64,000 bases of DNA from JBHOQX01 sp042408595 (GTDB taxonomy: Bacteria > Chloroflexota > Chloroflexia > Chloroflexales > Roseiflexaceae), in NCBI GenBank assembly GCA_042408595.1, contig JBHOQX010000104.1, forward strand, positions 103,563 to 167,562, in the 5' to 3' direction. Each line of letters opens with the position of its first letter. Positions within the stretch are counted from its first letter, which is position 1. The notes beneath the pieces are model-generated. The model made no database searches. It was not told the DNA's origin and was given only the letters and a program-made list of their open reading frames with translations. The position numbers were made by a program, and so were the translations under genes. Shown piece by piece: positions 15,373 to 22,950 of this stretch.

Positions 15373-16344
15373 ATGGATCGAGCCGCTCCGCTCTTCGGGC
15401 GTGTGGTGGACGCGCTGAGCTATGACCGGGACGCTGGCGTGGCGCGGCTGCTCGACCAGCGGGAATGGCCGGTGCGTCGGGCGCCGCTGGTCTGCCCGGA
15501 TGCGGACGCCGTGGCTGCCGCGCTGGCCGGGGTACGCGGCGCGCCGGCGGCGTTGCTGGCGGTCTACGGGCTGGCGCTGGCGGCGCGCGCCTGGCGCGGC
15601 CGCCCGACCGACGCGGCCCGGTCAGCGCTGATCCAGGCGGCGGAGCGGCTGCGGCAGGCCCGCCCGGACAACCCGCGCCTGCCGGGGCTGCTCGCCGGGG
15701 CGCTGGCCCGCGCCGACGCCGCGCTGCTCGCCGGTGAGGACGCCGAGGCGGCGCTGCTGGCCTTCGCCGGCGACGAGATGCGCCGGATCGACCGCGAGGC
15801 GGAGCGTTGCGGGCGGCGCGCCGCCGGGCTGCTCGACGCGGGCGACACCCTGCTGCTCGACGGCTTCCCTGGCGGAGCGGCGTCCTTCCTGCTGGCCAGC
15901 GCGCCCAAACTGCGCCTGCTGGTCGCCGCCGAAGGCACCGGCGACGCCGTGCACGAGGCGGTGCCGGCAGACCAAGGCGACGGGAGCCGCGTCGGCGCTC
16001 CGGCTCCGCACGCGCCTGGGCGCTGGTTCGCGCAGGCCTCCGATGCGCTCGCGGCCGGGGAGGCGACGGTCTACATCGCCACCGCCCGGCGCGTCGCGCT
16101 GGACGGCGCGGTCGCGGTGGAGCTGGGCGTGGCGCGGCGGGCGCGCCTGGCCGCCGGCCACGGCGTGCCGTGCTACCTGCTCGCGCCGGGCGGCCCCGAG
16201 CCTGGCGCGCCGGATGTCGTCGCCCTGGCCGGCGAGCCGGCAGTGCTCCCGCCGGCGGCGATCAGCGCGATCGTCACCAGCCGCGGCATCTACCGCCCGG
16301 CGATGATCGCCCGCCACCTGGACGACGGCGATGCGCCGCGATGA
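15373..16344 (+). CDS. putative IF-2B-like (MtnA-related) protein
   Basis: The 323-residue product has an Ala-rich helical N-terminal half and a C-terminal half with a GDTLLLDG strand, alternating beta/alpha units, and an ending (ISAIVTSRGIYRPAMIARHL) that resembles the close of the eIF2B-alpha/beta/delta and methylthioribose-1-phosphate isomerase fold. The catalytic Cys and Asp of MtnA are not evident, so isomerase activity is doubtful. AAAGG lies 8 bases before the ATG; a GTG at 15364 is also in frame. The gene is convergent with the CinA-like fusion gene. Confidence 0.4.
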   Translation: MDRAAPLFGRVVDALSYDRDAGVARLLDQREWPVRRAPLVCPDADAVAAALAGVRGAPAALLAVYGLALAARAWRGRPTDAARSALIQAAERLRQARPDNPRLPGLLAGALARADAALLAGEDAEAALLAFAGDEMRRIDREAERCGRRAAGLLDAGDTLLLDGFPGGAASFLLASAPKLRLLVAAEGTGDAVHEAVPADQGDGSRVGAPAPHAPGRWFAQASDALAAGEATVYIATARRVALDGAVAVELGVARRARLAAGHGVPCYLLAPGGPEPGAPDVVALAGEPAVLPPAAISAIVTSRGIYRPAMIARHLDDGDAPR

Positions 16345-16366
16345 GCATCTGCGCCGAGGTCTACGA

Positions 16367-17497
16367 TCATGCACGTCGCGCTCGTAGCTCCGTCGAGGAC
16401 AGGTCGATCCGGAACGCCGACTCCGGCAGCTCCAGGAACAGCCCCGCGAACGCCGGCGGCACGGCGATGTCGCGCAGCGTGCGGAACACGCCGCCGGCCA
16501 GGCGGCCCGCGACAAGGAAGCGGCACCCCTGCGCCGCGATCTGGGCCAGCGCCGCGTCGCGCTCCGCCGCGCCGCCGTAGTACCTCGGATCGACGAGTCG
16601 CGCCGCCGTGTCGTAGCCCACGACGAAGACGCAGCCGGGGTAGAGCGAGGCCTTCTCGACGAACAGCGGCGCGCGGCTCAGCGCGACCGGGAAGCGCCCG
16701 CGGAACTGCGCCAGCCGCCGGTCGACCTCGGCGTAGCCCAGCGGCGGCTTGTCGGCGTTGACCACCGCCAGCTCGAAGGTGACGGGCGTGCCCAGCCTTC
16801 GCTCCGCCGCCAGCGCCAGGTATTCGTGCCCGGCGTGCAGTGGATTGAACGAGCCGGAGAGGATCGCGCCGGCGACCGGCTCGACGCCGGCCCGCCCATC
16901 CGCCCGGACGACGACCAGCGACAGGTTGCCGTCCAGCAGGTCGGCGATCGGGTCGCGGGCTGGGGTGTGCCCGGTTGTCACCTGCTCGCCGGGGAGCAGC
17001 GGGAGCGCCGGAGCCTCCAGCCCACAGGCCGCCGCCAGCACGCCGAGCAGCAGCCGGCTTACGACCTCCTCCTCGCCCTCGCGCGTCCGCTCGCCTTTGC
17101 GTAGCTCAAGGCCGGCGGTCGTCACCCCGCCCCGCTCACACGCCGCGATCCAGCAGCGGTTCGCGCCGCGCCGCTCGCGGTCGGTCGTGATCGCCGCGGT
17201 GCAGGCCAGGCCCAGACAGCCGGCGGCCCCGTCCGACAGGCGCATGGCCCGGCGGTAGGCGGCCTCGGCCATGGCGTGGGCGGTCTCCGGGGCGACGGCC
17301 GAGGCCGGCGGCGCGCCGAGCAGCCCGGCGAGCGACGCGGCGCTGTAGCGGTCGGTCGCCTCCAGGATGGTGCGTGACGAGCCAGCGACGCTGTGGAGCC
17401 AGAAGAGCGCCTGGCTGCCCGCACCGGCGTACTCCAGCACCAGCTTGTGGCCGGAGTGGTGGATGCGGTCGATCAGGTCGGAGAGCACCGGTTCCAT
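16367..17497 (-). CDS. fusion of CinA-like domain and nucleotidyltransferase
   Basis: This 376-residue protein combines a CinA-like (nicotinamide-nucleotide amidase fold) domain in residues 1-150 with a cytidylyltransferase-fold domain from about 210. The latter has SGSFNPLHAGHEYL, supplying the HxGH nucleotide-binding motif, and IDLSSTELR, matching ISSTxxR. In the CinA part the ESCTGG motif is replaced by EYAGAG, so amidase activity is uncertain. One attractive reading is a bifunctional enzyme of NAD salvage (NMN to NaMN to NaAD), which is inference. The ATG at 17497 is chosen over a GTG at 17515. Confidence 0.75.
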   Translation of the reverse strand: MEPVLSDLIDRIHHSGHKLVLEYAGAGSQALFWLHSVAGSSRTILEATDRYSAASLAGLLGAPPASAVAPETAHAMAEAAYRRAMRLSDGAAGCLGLACTAAITTDRERRGANRCWIAACERGGVTTAGLELRKGERTREGEEEVVSRLLLGVLAAACGLEAPALPLLPGEQVTTGHTPARDPIADLLDGNLSLVVVRADGRAGVEPVAGAILSGSFNPLHAGHEYLALAAERRLGTPVTFELAVVNADKPPLGYAEVDRRLAQFRGRFPVALSRAPLFVEKASLYPGCVFVVGYDTAARLVDPRYYGGAAERDAALAQIAAQGCRFLVAGRLAGGVFRTLRDIAVPPAFAGLFLELPESAFRIDLSSTELRARRA

Positions 17498-17525
17498 AGC
17501 GGCGTATGGTACCACAGACGCGAAA

Positions 17526-17545
17526 GGCGGGCCACGCAGCCCGCC
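17526..17545 (-). terminator. 7-bp GC hairpin downstream of the response regulator
   Basis: GGCGGGC (17526-17532) and GCCCGCC (17539-17545) form a hairpin with a 6-base loop. On the minus strand it is followed by TTTCG. It lies between the regulator stop and the next minus-strand gene, so it could terminate the regulator transcript; the U-tract is short. Confidence 0.4.
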
Positions 17546-17568
17546 CGTCCAGCATCAGTTTTGTGCAA

Positions 17569-17637
17569 CGCAGCGGCGCGGAGGACGCCGGGGATGTCGG
17601 TTCGTTCCTCGTTCCGCGGGCCCTCTGCGCCGCTGCG
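17569..17637 (+). repeat. 16-bp imperfect inverted repeat in intergenic space
   Basis: The arms at 17569-17584 and 17622-17637 (CGCAGCGGCGCGGAGG and a complement with one mismatch) flank 37 bases. The CGCAGCGGCGCAGAGG style is that of dispersed intergenic repeats. It lies 16 bases beyond the response regulator stop. Confidence 0.5.
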
Positions 17638-17653
17638 GTTGTGCCAATCGCGC

Positions 17654-18334
17654 CTACCCCTCGAATTTGTAACCGAGGTTGCGCACCGTGATCACATGCT
17701 TCGGCTTCTCGACATCGTCCTCGATCTTGGCGCGCAGCCGGCGGACATATACCGCGACCAGGTTCGACTCGCCTTCGTAGTCGTAGCCCCAGACCTTGCT
17801 CAGGATCTGGCTGCTGTTCAGCACGCGGCCGGCGTTCTTCATCAGATAGTACAGCAGGCGGAACTCCAGCGGCGTCAGCGAAACCGTCCGTCCATCCTTG
17901 AACAGCACCTTGTGCTCCACCGGGTCGAGCGTCAGGTCGCCCTGGCTGATGCGCGACGAGGTATTGAGCATATCGTTGTTGCCGCGCCGCAGCACGACCT
18001 CGATCCGCGCCAGCAACTCCGCCGGTTCGAACGGCTTCACCAGGTAGTCGTCCGCGCCGATCCGCAGGCCGTGGACGCGATCCTCGAGCTGGGAGCGGGC
18101 CGAAAGAAAGATGATCGGGATATCCGAGGTCCGGCGGATCTGCTGGCAAATATCGAAGCCGCTGGTCTTTGGCATGGAGACGTCGAGCAGGATAAGGTCG
18201 GGGTGGTGCTGCTCGATCAGCGGCATGATGCTTGCGCCGTCATAGGCTTTCAGCACACGATAGCCGGCATCTTCCAGCAGGAACGAGGTCAACTTGACGT
18301 TGTGCAGATCGTCGTCGGCCACGAGAATGTTCAT
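17654..18334 (-). CDS. OmpR/PhoB-family response regulator
   Basis: The 226-residue product has a receiver domain with acidic pocket DDD (7-9), phosphoacceptor Asp 51 in LLDVSMP, Ser in FLSARS and Lys 100 in LVKPF, then a winged-helix DNA-binding domain ending in VYVRRLRAKIEDD and VRNLGYKFEG. AAGGAGAG lies about 6-8 bases before the ATG. No histidine kinase is adjacent, so it is an orphan regulator here. Confidence 0.95.
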   Translation of the reverse strand: MNILVADDDLHNVKLTSFLLEDAGYRVLKAYDGASIMPLIEQHHPDLILLDVSMPKTSGFDICQQIRRTSDIPIIFLSARSQLEDRVHGLRIGADDYLVKPFEPAELLARIEVVLRRGNNDMLNTSSRISQGDLTLDPVEHKVLFKDGRTVSLTPLEFRLLYYLMKNAGRVLNSSQILSKVWGYDYEGESNLVAVYVRRLRAKIEDDVEKPKHVITVRNLGYKFEG

Positions 18335-18535
18335 GGGGAGGCTCTCCTTGTCGGTCCCGGCGGCGGTCTGCGGGTATGCCGGGGAGGTGTCTGGGCCAGG
18401 ACAGCTTGATACAGCCTGTAGCGTCTGCCTATGAATACTAACTTGCCATCCGCCTGGAAAGTTACGGGCGGCGGGCAGATTCGCCGCGCCACACCCATCA
18501 TAGCATTGGCGGATTACCAGCGCGGCGCCATGCTG

Positions 18536-20320
18536 TTACGTCTCCAGCCGCATCGGGCCGGCTACCGTCCGCGCGTAGTCGTCGTAGCCACCGGCGACGA
18601 GCCGCATGCCGCCATCGCGCACCTCGATCACGCGCCCGGCGAACGCCCGCAGGAAGGCCCGGTCATGCGCGACCGCGATGACCGTGCCCGCGAAGGCGTC
18701 GAGCGCCTGCGCGAAGTGCTCGCGCCCCTCGATGTCGAGGTGGTTGAGCGGCTCGTCGAGCAACAACAGGTTGCATCCCTCCAGCACCAGCAGCGCAAGC
18801 TGAAGCCGGGCCCGCTCGCCGGGCGAGCACGTCCCGACCAGCCGGAAGACACTGTCGTCGCCGAACAGGAAGAAGTGCAAGAAATTGCGCGCCTCGGTCT
18901 CGCTCATCGCGCGCACGCGCCGCGCGGTGTCGAGCACCGTCCGCTGGGGATCGAGCGTCTCCTGTTCCTGGGCGAGCACGCCGGCCCGCAGGTTTGCGCC
19001 GAGCCGGACCTGCCCCGCCGTGGGGCGAAGCTGGCCGGCGAGCAGACGCAGCAGCGTCGTCTTGCCCGTGCCGTTCGGCCCGACGATCGCCACGCGCTCG
19101 CCATAGCCGACTTCGAAGGAGATGGCGCGCAGAAGCGGCGCAGGCTGGTCAGCGCCGAGCCCTGGCCCGCGCACCGGCCTGCCCCCCGCGAGGAACGAAG
19201 GCGGCGAAGGGCCAATATCGGGCACGCCGTGCTGCTGGCCGGTGACCGGGTAGCTGAAGCTGACCTCCTCGACGCGCAGCACGGCCCGCCCGCCCGGCGG
19301 CGGTTCGCCGAAGTCGAGCTTGAGGCCCCAGCGCTGGCGTGGTTGATCCACCCGTTCATCGGATTCGACGTAGCGCTCCAGCTTGCGCTCGCGTGCCTTC
19401 GCCTTTTTCGCGACCTTCTTGGCATAGCGCCGGACGGTTGGCTGCCGTGGCGTGGTCGAGCGTTCGACGCTAAGCGCCTGTCCTTTCAGCCGGGCGATGT
19501 CGGCCTCCACCTGGGCGATGTACTCCTGCTGCTGCTTCCACGCTTCGGCGTGCAGCGCGCGCTCGTGGGCGCGGGCCGCGGCGAAGTCGCTGTAGTTGCC
19601 AGGGTAGCTTTGGACGATGCGCGTCTCCAGGTCGAGGTACAGGATGCGTGTCACCGTGCGGTCGAGGAACGCCCGGTCGTGTGAGACGGCCAGCACCGCG
19701 CCGGGGTACGCCCGCACGAAGTCTTCGAGCCATTCCAGTGCCGCTACGTCCAGGTGATTCGTCGGCTCGTCCAGCAGCAGCAGGTGCGGCTCGCCGAGGA
19801 GCAGCGCCGCCAGGCCGAGGCGGGTCTTCTGACCGCCGCTCAGCGTGGCGACTGGCGTCGCCGGGTCGAGTCCGCCGAGCCCGAGCCCCTGCAACACCGC
19901 CGCAGCGCGGTGCTCGCGCCCGTAGCCGCCGAGCGCCTCGAAGCGGGCGAAGGCGGCATCGTAGGCGGCCATCGCCGCATCGACGTCGCCACCGGCCGCA
20001 AGCGCCTCCGCGGCCTGCTGCAGCGCGCGCTCCGCCGTGGTAAACTCGGCCTGGGCCCGGGCCAGCGCCTCGCCGACGGTCGCGTCCGCCAGGCCGGCGA
20101 AGGTCTGTGGCAGGTAGCCGGGCGGCGCCCCGGGCGGCGTGAGCGTCACGCTGCCGGCATCCGGGCGCTCGTCGCCGGTGATGCAGCGCAGCAGGGTCGT
20201 CTTGCCGGCCCCGTTCGGGCCGATCAGGCCGACGTGCTCGCCGTCGTTGATGATGAAGGAAACGCCGGCGAGGATCGTCGCCGGGCCGTAGCTTTTGTGG
20301 AGCTGATGAACCTGGAGCAT
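18536..20320 (-). CDS. ABC-F family ATPase (ribosome-associated)
   Basis: This 594-residue soluble protein has two ABC ATPase domains and no membrane segments. Domain 1 has Walker A GPNGAGKTT, signature LSGGQ and Walker B LLLLDEPTNHLD; domain 2 has GPNGTGKTT, a degenerate signature CSPGERAR and LLLLDEPLNHLD. A basic linker (KKVAKKAKARERKLERY) lies between them, as in ABC-F proteins that enter the ribosomal E site. An extra segment of about 35 residues rich in Pro and Gly interrupts the start of domain 2. The upstream leader has the layout of an antibiotic-responsive attenuator, which suggests a ribosome-protection role. Confidence 0.93.
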   Translation of the reverse strand: MLQVHQLHKSYGPATILAGVSFIINDGEHVGLIGPNGAGKTTLLRCITGDERPDAGSVTLTPPGAPPGYLPQTFAGLADATVGEALARAQAEFTTAERALQQAAEALAAGGDVDAAMAAYDAAFARFEALGGYGREHRAAAVLQGLGLGGLDPATPVATLSGGQKTRLGLAALLLGEPHLLLLDEPTNHLDVAALEWLEDFVRAYPGAVLAVSHDRAFLDRTVTRILYLDLETRIVQSYPGNYSDFAAARAHERALHAEAWKQQQEYIAQVEADIARLKGQALSVERSTTPRQPTVRRYAKKVAKKAKARERKLERYVESDERVDQPRQRWGLKLDFGEPPPGGRAVLRVEEVSFSYPVTGQQHGVPDIGPSPPSFLAGGRPVRGPGLGADQPAPLLRAISFEVGYGERVAIVGPNGTGKTTLLRLLAGQLRPTAGQVRLGANLRAGVLAQEQETLDPQRTVLDTARRVRAMSETEARNFLHFFLFGDDSVFRLVGTCSPGERARLQLALLVLEGCNLLLLDEPLNHLDIEGREHFAQALDAFAGTVIAVAHDRAFLRAFAGRVIEVRDGGMRLVAGGYDDYARTVAGPMRLET

Positions 20321-20323
20321 GGT

Positions 20324-20402
20324 GCCTCCCTCAGAGACACCGGCGTGTCTCTGGCTAGTGCGCGGAAACGTTGAGGGAGGCGCTCAGCATGGTTCGCTCC
20401 TT
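20324..20402 (-). promoter_or_regulatory. ribosome-mediated attenuator in front of the ABC-F gene
   Basis: On the minus strand, the ABC-F Shine-Dalgarno sequence TGAGGGAGGC (20333-20324) is perfectly complementary over 10 bases to GCCTCCCTCA (20381-20372). That upstream copy lies inside an 11-codon reading frame with its own AAGGAG. Between them is a second hairpin, AGAGACAC/GTGTCTCT (20352-20333). By default the Shine-Dalgarno would be sequestered; a ribosome stalled on the short frame would cover the upstream arm and free it. Confidence 0.7.
20355..20390 (-). CDS. 11-residue leader peptide of the ABC-F attenuator
   Basis: ATG to TAG encodes MLSASLNVSAH. AAGGAG (20402-20397) lies 6 bases before the ATG, an ideal spacing. 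Codons 4-7 contain the sequence complementary to the ABC-F ribosome-binding site. It ends 34 bases before the ABC-F start codon. Leader peptides of this kind control Erm, Msr and Vga-type genes. Confidence 0.6.
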   Translation of the reverse strand: MLSASLNVSAH

Positions 20403-20448
20403 GCTCTGAGGAAGGCCAGCCGGCCGCAACAATCGTGTCGGGGTCCGG

Positions 20449-20467
20449 CGTCGTACAGTATACGACG
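20449..20467 (-). promoter_or_regulatory. candidate -10 box with flanking inverted repeat, ABC-F promoter
   Basis: TATACT on the minus strand (20462-20457) is surrounded by CGTCGTA (20449-20455) and TACGACG (20461-20467), a 7-base inverted repeat. Transcription from here would give a leader of about 130 bases. No clear -35 box is present, so the assignment is tentative. Confidence 0.35.
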
Positions 20468-20610
20468 AATGCGGGCGATGGGATCGGACGGAGGACTGAG
20501 GACAGGGGATGGAGGCAGGCCATACGTCAGTCGAACGCCTGCGCCAGAGGCCCAGCCTGCCTTCGTCCTTCCTGCTTCACCTTTCGTCTATCTAGCGAGG
20601 TAGCACCGCG

Positions 20611-21186
20611 ATGAACATCATTCCAGCGCTGCTCTCGGCGCTCGGCCTGTCGACAGCCGCCGGGCTGAACGCCTATATCCCGCTGCTGGTTATCGGGTTG
20701 CTGGCGCGCTACACCAACCTGATCGAGCTGACCGGGCCGTACGCGGTGCTGAGCAACCCGCTCTTTCTGCTGGCCGTCGCGGTGCTCTGTCTGCTCGACC
20801 TGATCGGTGACAAGATTCCGACGGTGGACCATGTGCTGCACCTGGCCGGCCTGGTGATCGCCCCGGTGGCAGGCGCGATCGTCGCGCTGGCGGCCACCAA
20901 CGCCTTCGGCGGCGTCGATCCGGTGTTCGCCGCGATCTGCGGGCTGCTGGCTGCGGGCGGGGGGCAGGCGGTGCGCACCGCGGCGCGCCCGGTCTCCACG
21001 GCGACGACCGCCGGCCTCGCCAACCCGGTGATCAGTTTCATCGAGGACGGTATCTCGCTGGTGCTCTCGCTCTTGGCGGTCATTGTGCCGGTGATCGCCG
21101 GGCTGGCGGTGCTCGCCTTCGTCGCCGTAGTGGTGTACGCCGTGTGGCGCTGGCGGCGCAGGGCGCGCGCGCCGGTGAGCCGCTAA
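20611..21186 (+). CDS. DUF4126 membrane protein
   Basis: The 191-residue product has about five hydrophobic helices and the DUF4126 hallmarks: an N-terminal LLSALGLSTAAGLNAYIPLL, DLIGDKIPTVDHVLH in the middle, and NPVISFIEDG later. The family is found widely in bacteria and has no established function. GAGG lies about 11 bases before the ATG. Confidence 0.85.
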   Translation: MNIIPALLSALGLSTAAGLNAYIPLLVIGLLARYTNLIELTGPYAVLSNPLFLLAVAVLCLLDLIGDKIPTVDHVLHLAGLVIAPVAGAIVALAATNAFGGVDPVFAAICGLLAAGGGQAVRTAARPVSTATTAGLANPVISFIEDGISLVLSLLAVIVPVIAGLAVLAFVAVVVYAVWRWRRRARAPVSR

Positions 21187-21215
21187 AGCGCGCTGGGCGG
21201 GTGCTCCGATGATCT

Positions 21216-21249
21216 CGCAGGCAGCCCCAGCTGTACCGGGCTGCCTGCG
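21216..21249 (+). repeat. 12-bp perfect hairpin after the DUF4126 gene
   Basis: CGCAGGCAGCCC (21216-21227) and its exact complement (21238-21249) form a strong stem with a 10-base loop. No U-tract follows on either strand. It could still act as a 3' end for the DUF4126 message or be part of the degraded regulator sequence next to it. Confidence 0.5.
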
Positions 21250-21280
21250 AACCCGTCCGGATAGGGCGTACACCGTAGGG

Positions 21281-21447
21281 AGGTCCACGACCTGTTCGCG
21301 GTGCAGGGAATACCCACGCGCCAACTCCAGCAGCTTGATCAGGTCGCGCGCCTTTCGGCGCCGCCATGCCTCTGTCGGGATGGCATGGTCCCCGAGCTGG
21401 ACGTGGAACCCGGCGCGCAGCGCGATGCGCACGGGTTGTCGCTCCAT
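21281..21447 (-). pseudogene. fragment of a SARP/BTAD-type transcriptional regulator
   Basis: The frame beginning ATG at 21447 encodes RIALRAGFHVQLGD, then AWRRRKARDLIKLLELA and HREQVVDLP. These match, in order, the opening strand, recognition helix and following helix of the winged-helix domain at the N-terminus of SARP and large LuxR-type activators. The similarity stops abruptly after about 55 residues and no ATPase or TPR region follows. I read it as a truncated remnant. Confidence 0.55.
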
Positions 21448-21498
21448 CGTGTCCTGCCCGTAAGACCGTCCTTGGCCGCCCACGCCCGGGGCGTGGAA

Positions 21499-22716
21499 CT
21501 ATGCTCCGACCGTCGCGCGAATCCGTCGCATCCCCTCACGGATCTGCTCCAGGCTGCACGCATACGACAGGCGCAGGAACCCCGGCGCGCCGAAGGCCGA
21601 CCCCGGCACGACGCCGACGTGCGCCCGCTCCAGCAGGTAGGCCGCCAGGTCGTCGTCGCTCTGGCAGAGTTGGCCACCGGCGAGCGGCCGCCCGAGCAGG
21701 CCGCTGACCCGCGGAAAGACGTAGAACGCGCCGTCCGGCACATCCACCTCGAACCCGGGGATGGCGCGCAGCAGCTCGACGATGGTGTCGCGCCGCTCGC
21801 GAAACGCTGCGACCATCCGCGCGACCTCGGCCTCGATCCCGGCGCTGCCGTCGTAGGCCGGCAGGACGGCGGCCATGGTGATCGTCGCGGTGTGCGACGT
21901 CGAGTGGCTCTGGATCGCCTTGATCGCCTCCATCAGGTCGGGCGGCCCGGCGATGTACCCCATGCGCCAGCCGGTCATCGCGAAGGCCTTGGATGCGCCG
22001 TTGACCACCAGCGTGCGGTCGGCGAACTCCGGCGCCACGCGCAGCCAGCGCGTGTACTCGCCGTAGACGATGGCATCGTAGATTTCGTCGCTGATCACCA
22101 CCGCCTGGCTCGGGCGGAGCGCCTCGGCCAGGCCGCGCAGCTCCGCGGCGGTGTAGACCGCACCGGTCGGATTGGACGGCGAGTTCAGCACCACGGCTTT
22201 GGTGCGCGGGGTGAGCGCCGCGGCGAGTTGCGATGGCGTGAGCTTGAAGCGCGCCTCCAGCCCGGCCTCGACGATCACCGGCGTCGCCCCGGCGATCCGC
22301 ACCTGATCGACATAACTGACCCAGTATGGTGCGGGGATGATCACCTCGTCCCCCGGCTCGCAGAGCGCCAGAAAGGCGAGGAACAACCCTTCTTTCGCGC
22401 CGGTCGTGGTGGAGACCTGGGCGGCGCTGTAGCTGATCCCGGTCGCCTCGGAGACGCGGCGGGCGATGGCGGCGCGCAGCTCGGCCGGGCCGCCGACGGC
22501 GGTGTACCTGGTCTGGTTGCGTTCGATCGCGGCGATACCGGCGGCCTTGAGCGCGGCGGGCGTCGGGAAGTCCGGCTCGCCCTGGCCGAACGAGATCACG
22601 TCGATCCCCTCGGCGCGCATCGCCGCGATCTTCCCGCCCAGGCCGACGGTAGCGGACGGGCTGAGGCCATCGAGCCGGCGGCTCAGGCGGCGTGGCGTGG
22701 TCATTGTGTCGAGCAT
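21499..22716 (-). CDS. aspartate aminotransferase, class I/II PLP enzyme
   Basis: The 405-residue product has the subgroup Ib aspartate-aminotransferase pattern: FGQGEPDFPTP, TTTGAKEGLFLA, NSPSNPTGAVY, SDEIYDAIVYG, the PLP lysine in NGASKAFAMTGWRMGY and the substrate-binding Arg in FLRLSYA. It converts aspartate and 2-oxoglutarate to oxaloacetate and glutamate, though the subgroup can be broader. AAAGG lies 8 bases before the ATG at 22716; an in-frame ATG at 22704 is an alternative. It is divergent from the serine hydrolase gene. Confidence 0.93.
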   Translation of the reverse strand: MLDTMTTPRRLSRRLDGLSPSATVGLGGKIAAMRAEGIDVISFGQGEPDFPTPAALKAAGIAAIERNQTRYTAVGGPAELRAAIARRVSEATGISYSAAQVSTTTGAKEGLFLAFLALCEPGDEVIIPAPYWVSYVDQVRIAGATPVIVEAGLEARFKLTPSQLAAALTPRTKAVVLNSPSNPTGAVYTAAELRGLAEALRPSQAVVISDEIYDAIVYGEYTRWLRVAPEFADRTLVVNGASKAFAMTGWRMGYIAGPPDLMEAIKAIQSHSTSHTATITMAAVLPAYDGSAGIEAEVARMVAAFRERRDTIVELLRAIPGFEVDVPDGAFYVFPRVSGLLGRPLAGGQLCQSDDDLAAYLLERAHVGVVPGSAFGAPGFLRLSYACSLEQIREGMRRIRATVGA

Positions 22717-22836
22717 AGCAGGAGCCTTTCTGGCGAACGTTGGATGATCGACGAGGGAGGATGGGCGAACGTAGGCGCTTCTCGCGTCGCAAGCTATGCG
22801 ATTGTAGCACGACTCTGCGGCGTGTCTCGCGCTTCG

Positions 22837-22845
22837 TGCTATGAT
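22837..22845 (+). promoter_or_regulatory. extended -10 promoter of the serine hydrolase
   Basis: TGCTATGAT matches the extended -10 pattern. It is in the divergent spacer and about 105 bases before the serine hydrolase GTG. Confidence 0.4.
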
Positions 22846-22950
22846 GGAGCGGCGTGTTTCGTCAGCCGTGGAGGGCGTGCCGCGGAGGCCAAGCTTTCCC
22901 GAGCCATGCCATCGCGTGCCACCTGCCCTTGAAAACGAGCGAGGTCTGTC

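Noticed and set aside
18431..19684. Long open frame on the plus strand opposite the ABC-F gene
   Set aside because: It lies antisense to a gene with clear Walker and signature motifs and has the Arg/Ala-rich composition typical of shadow frames in high-GC DNA.
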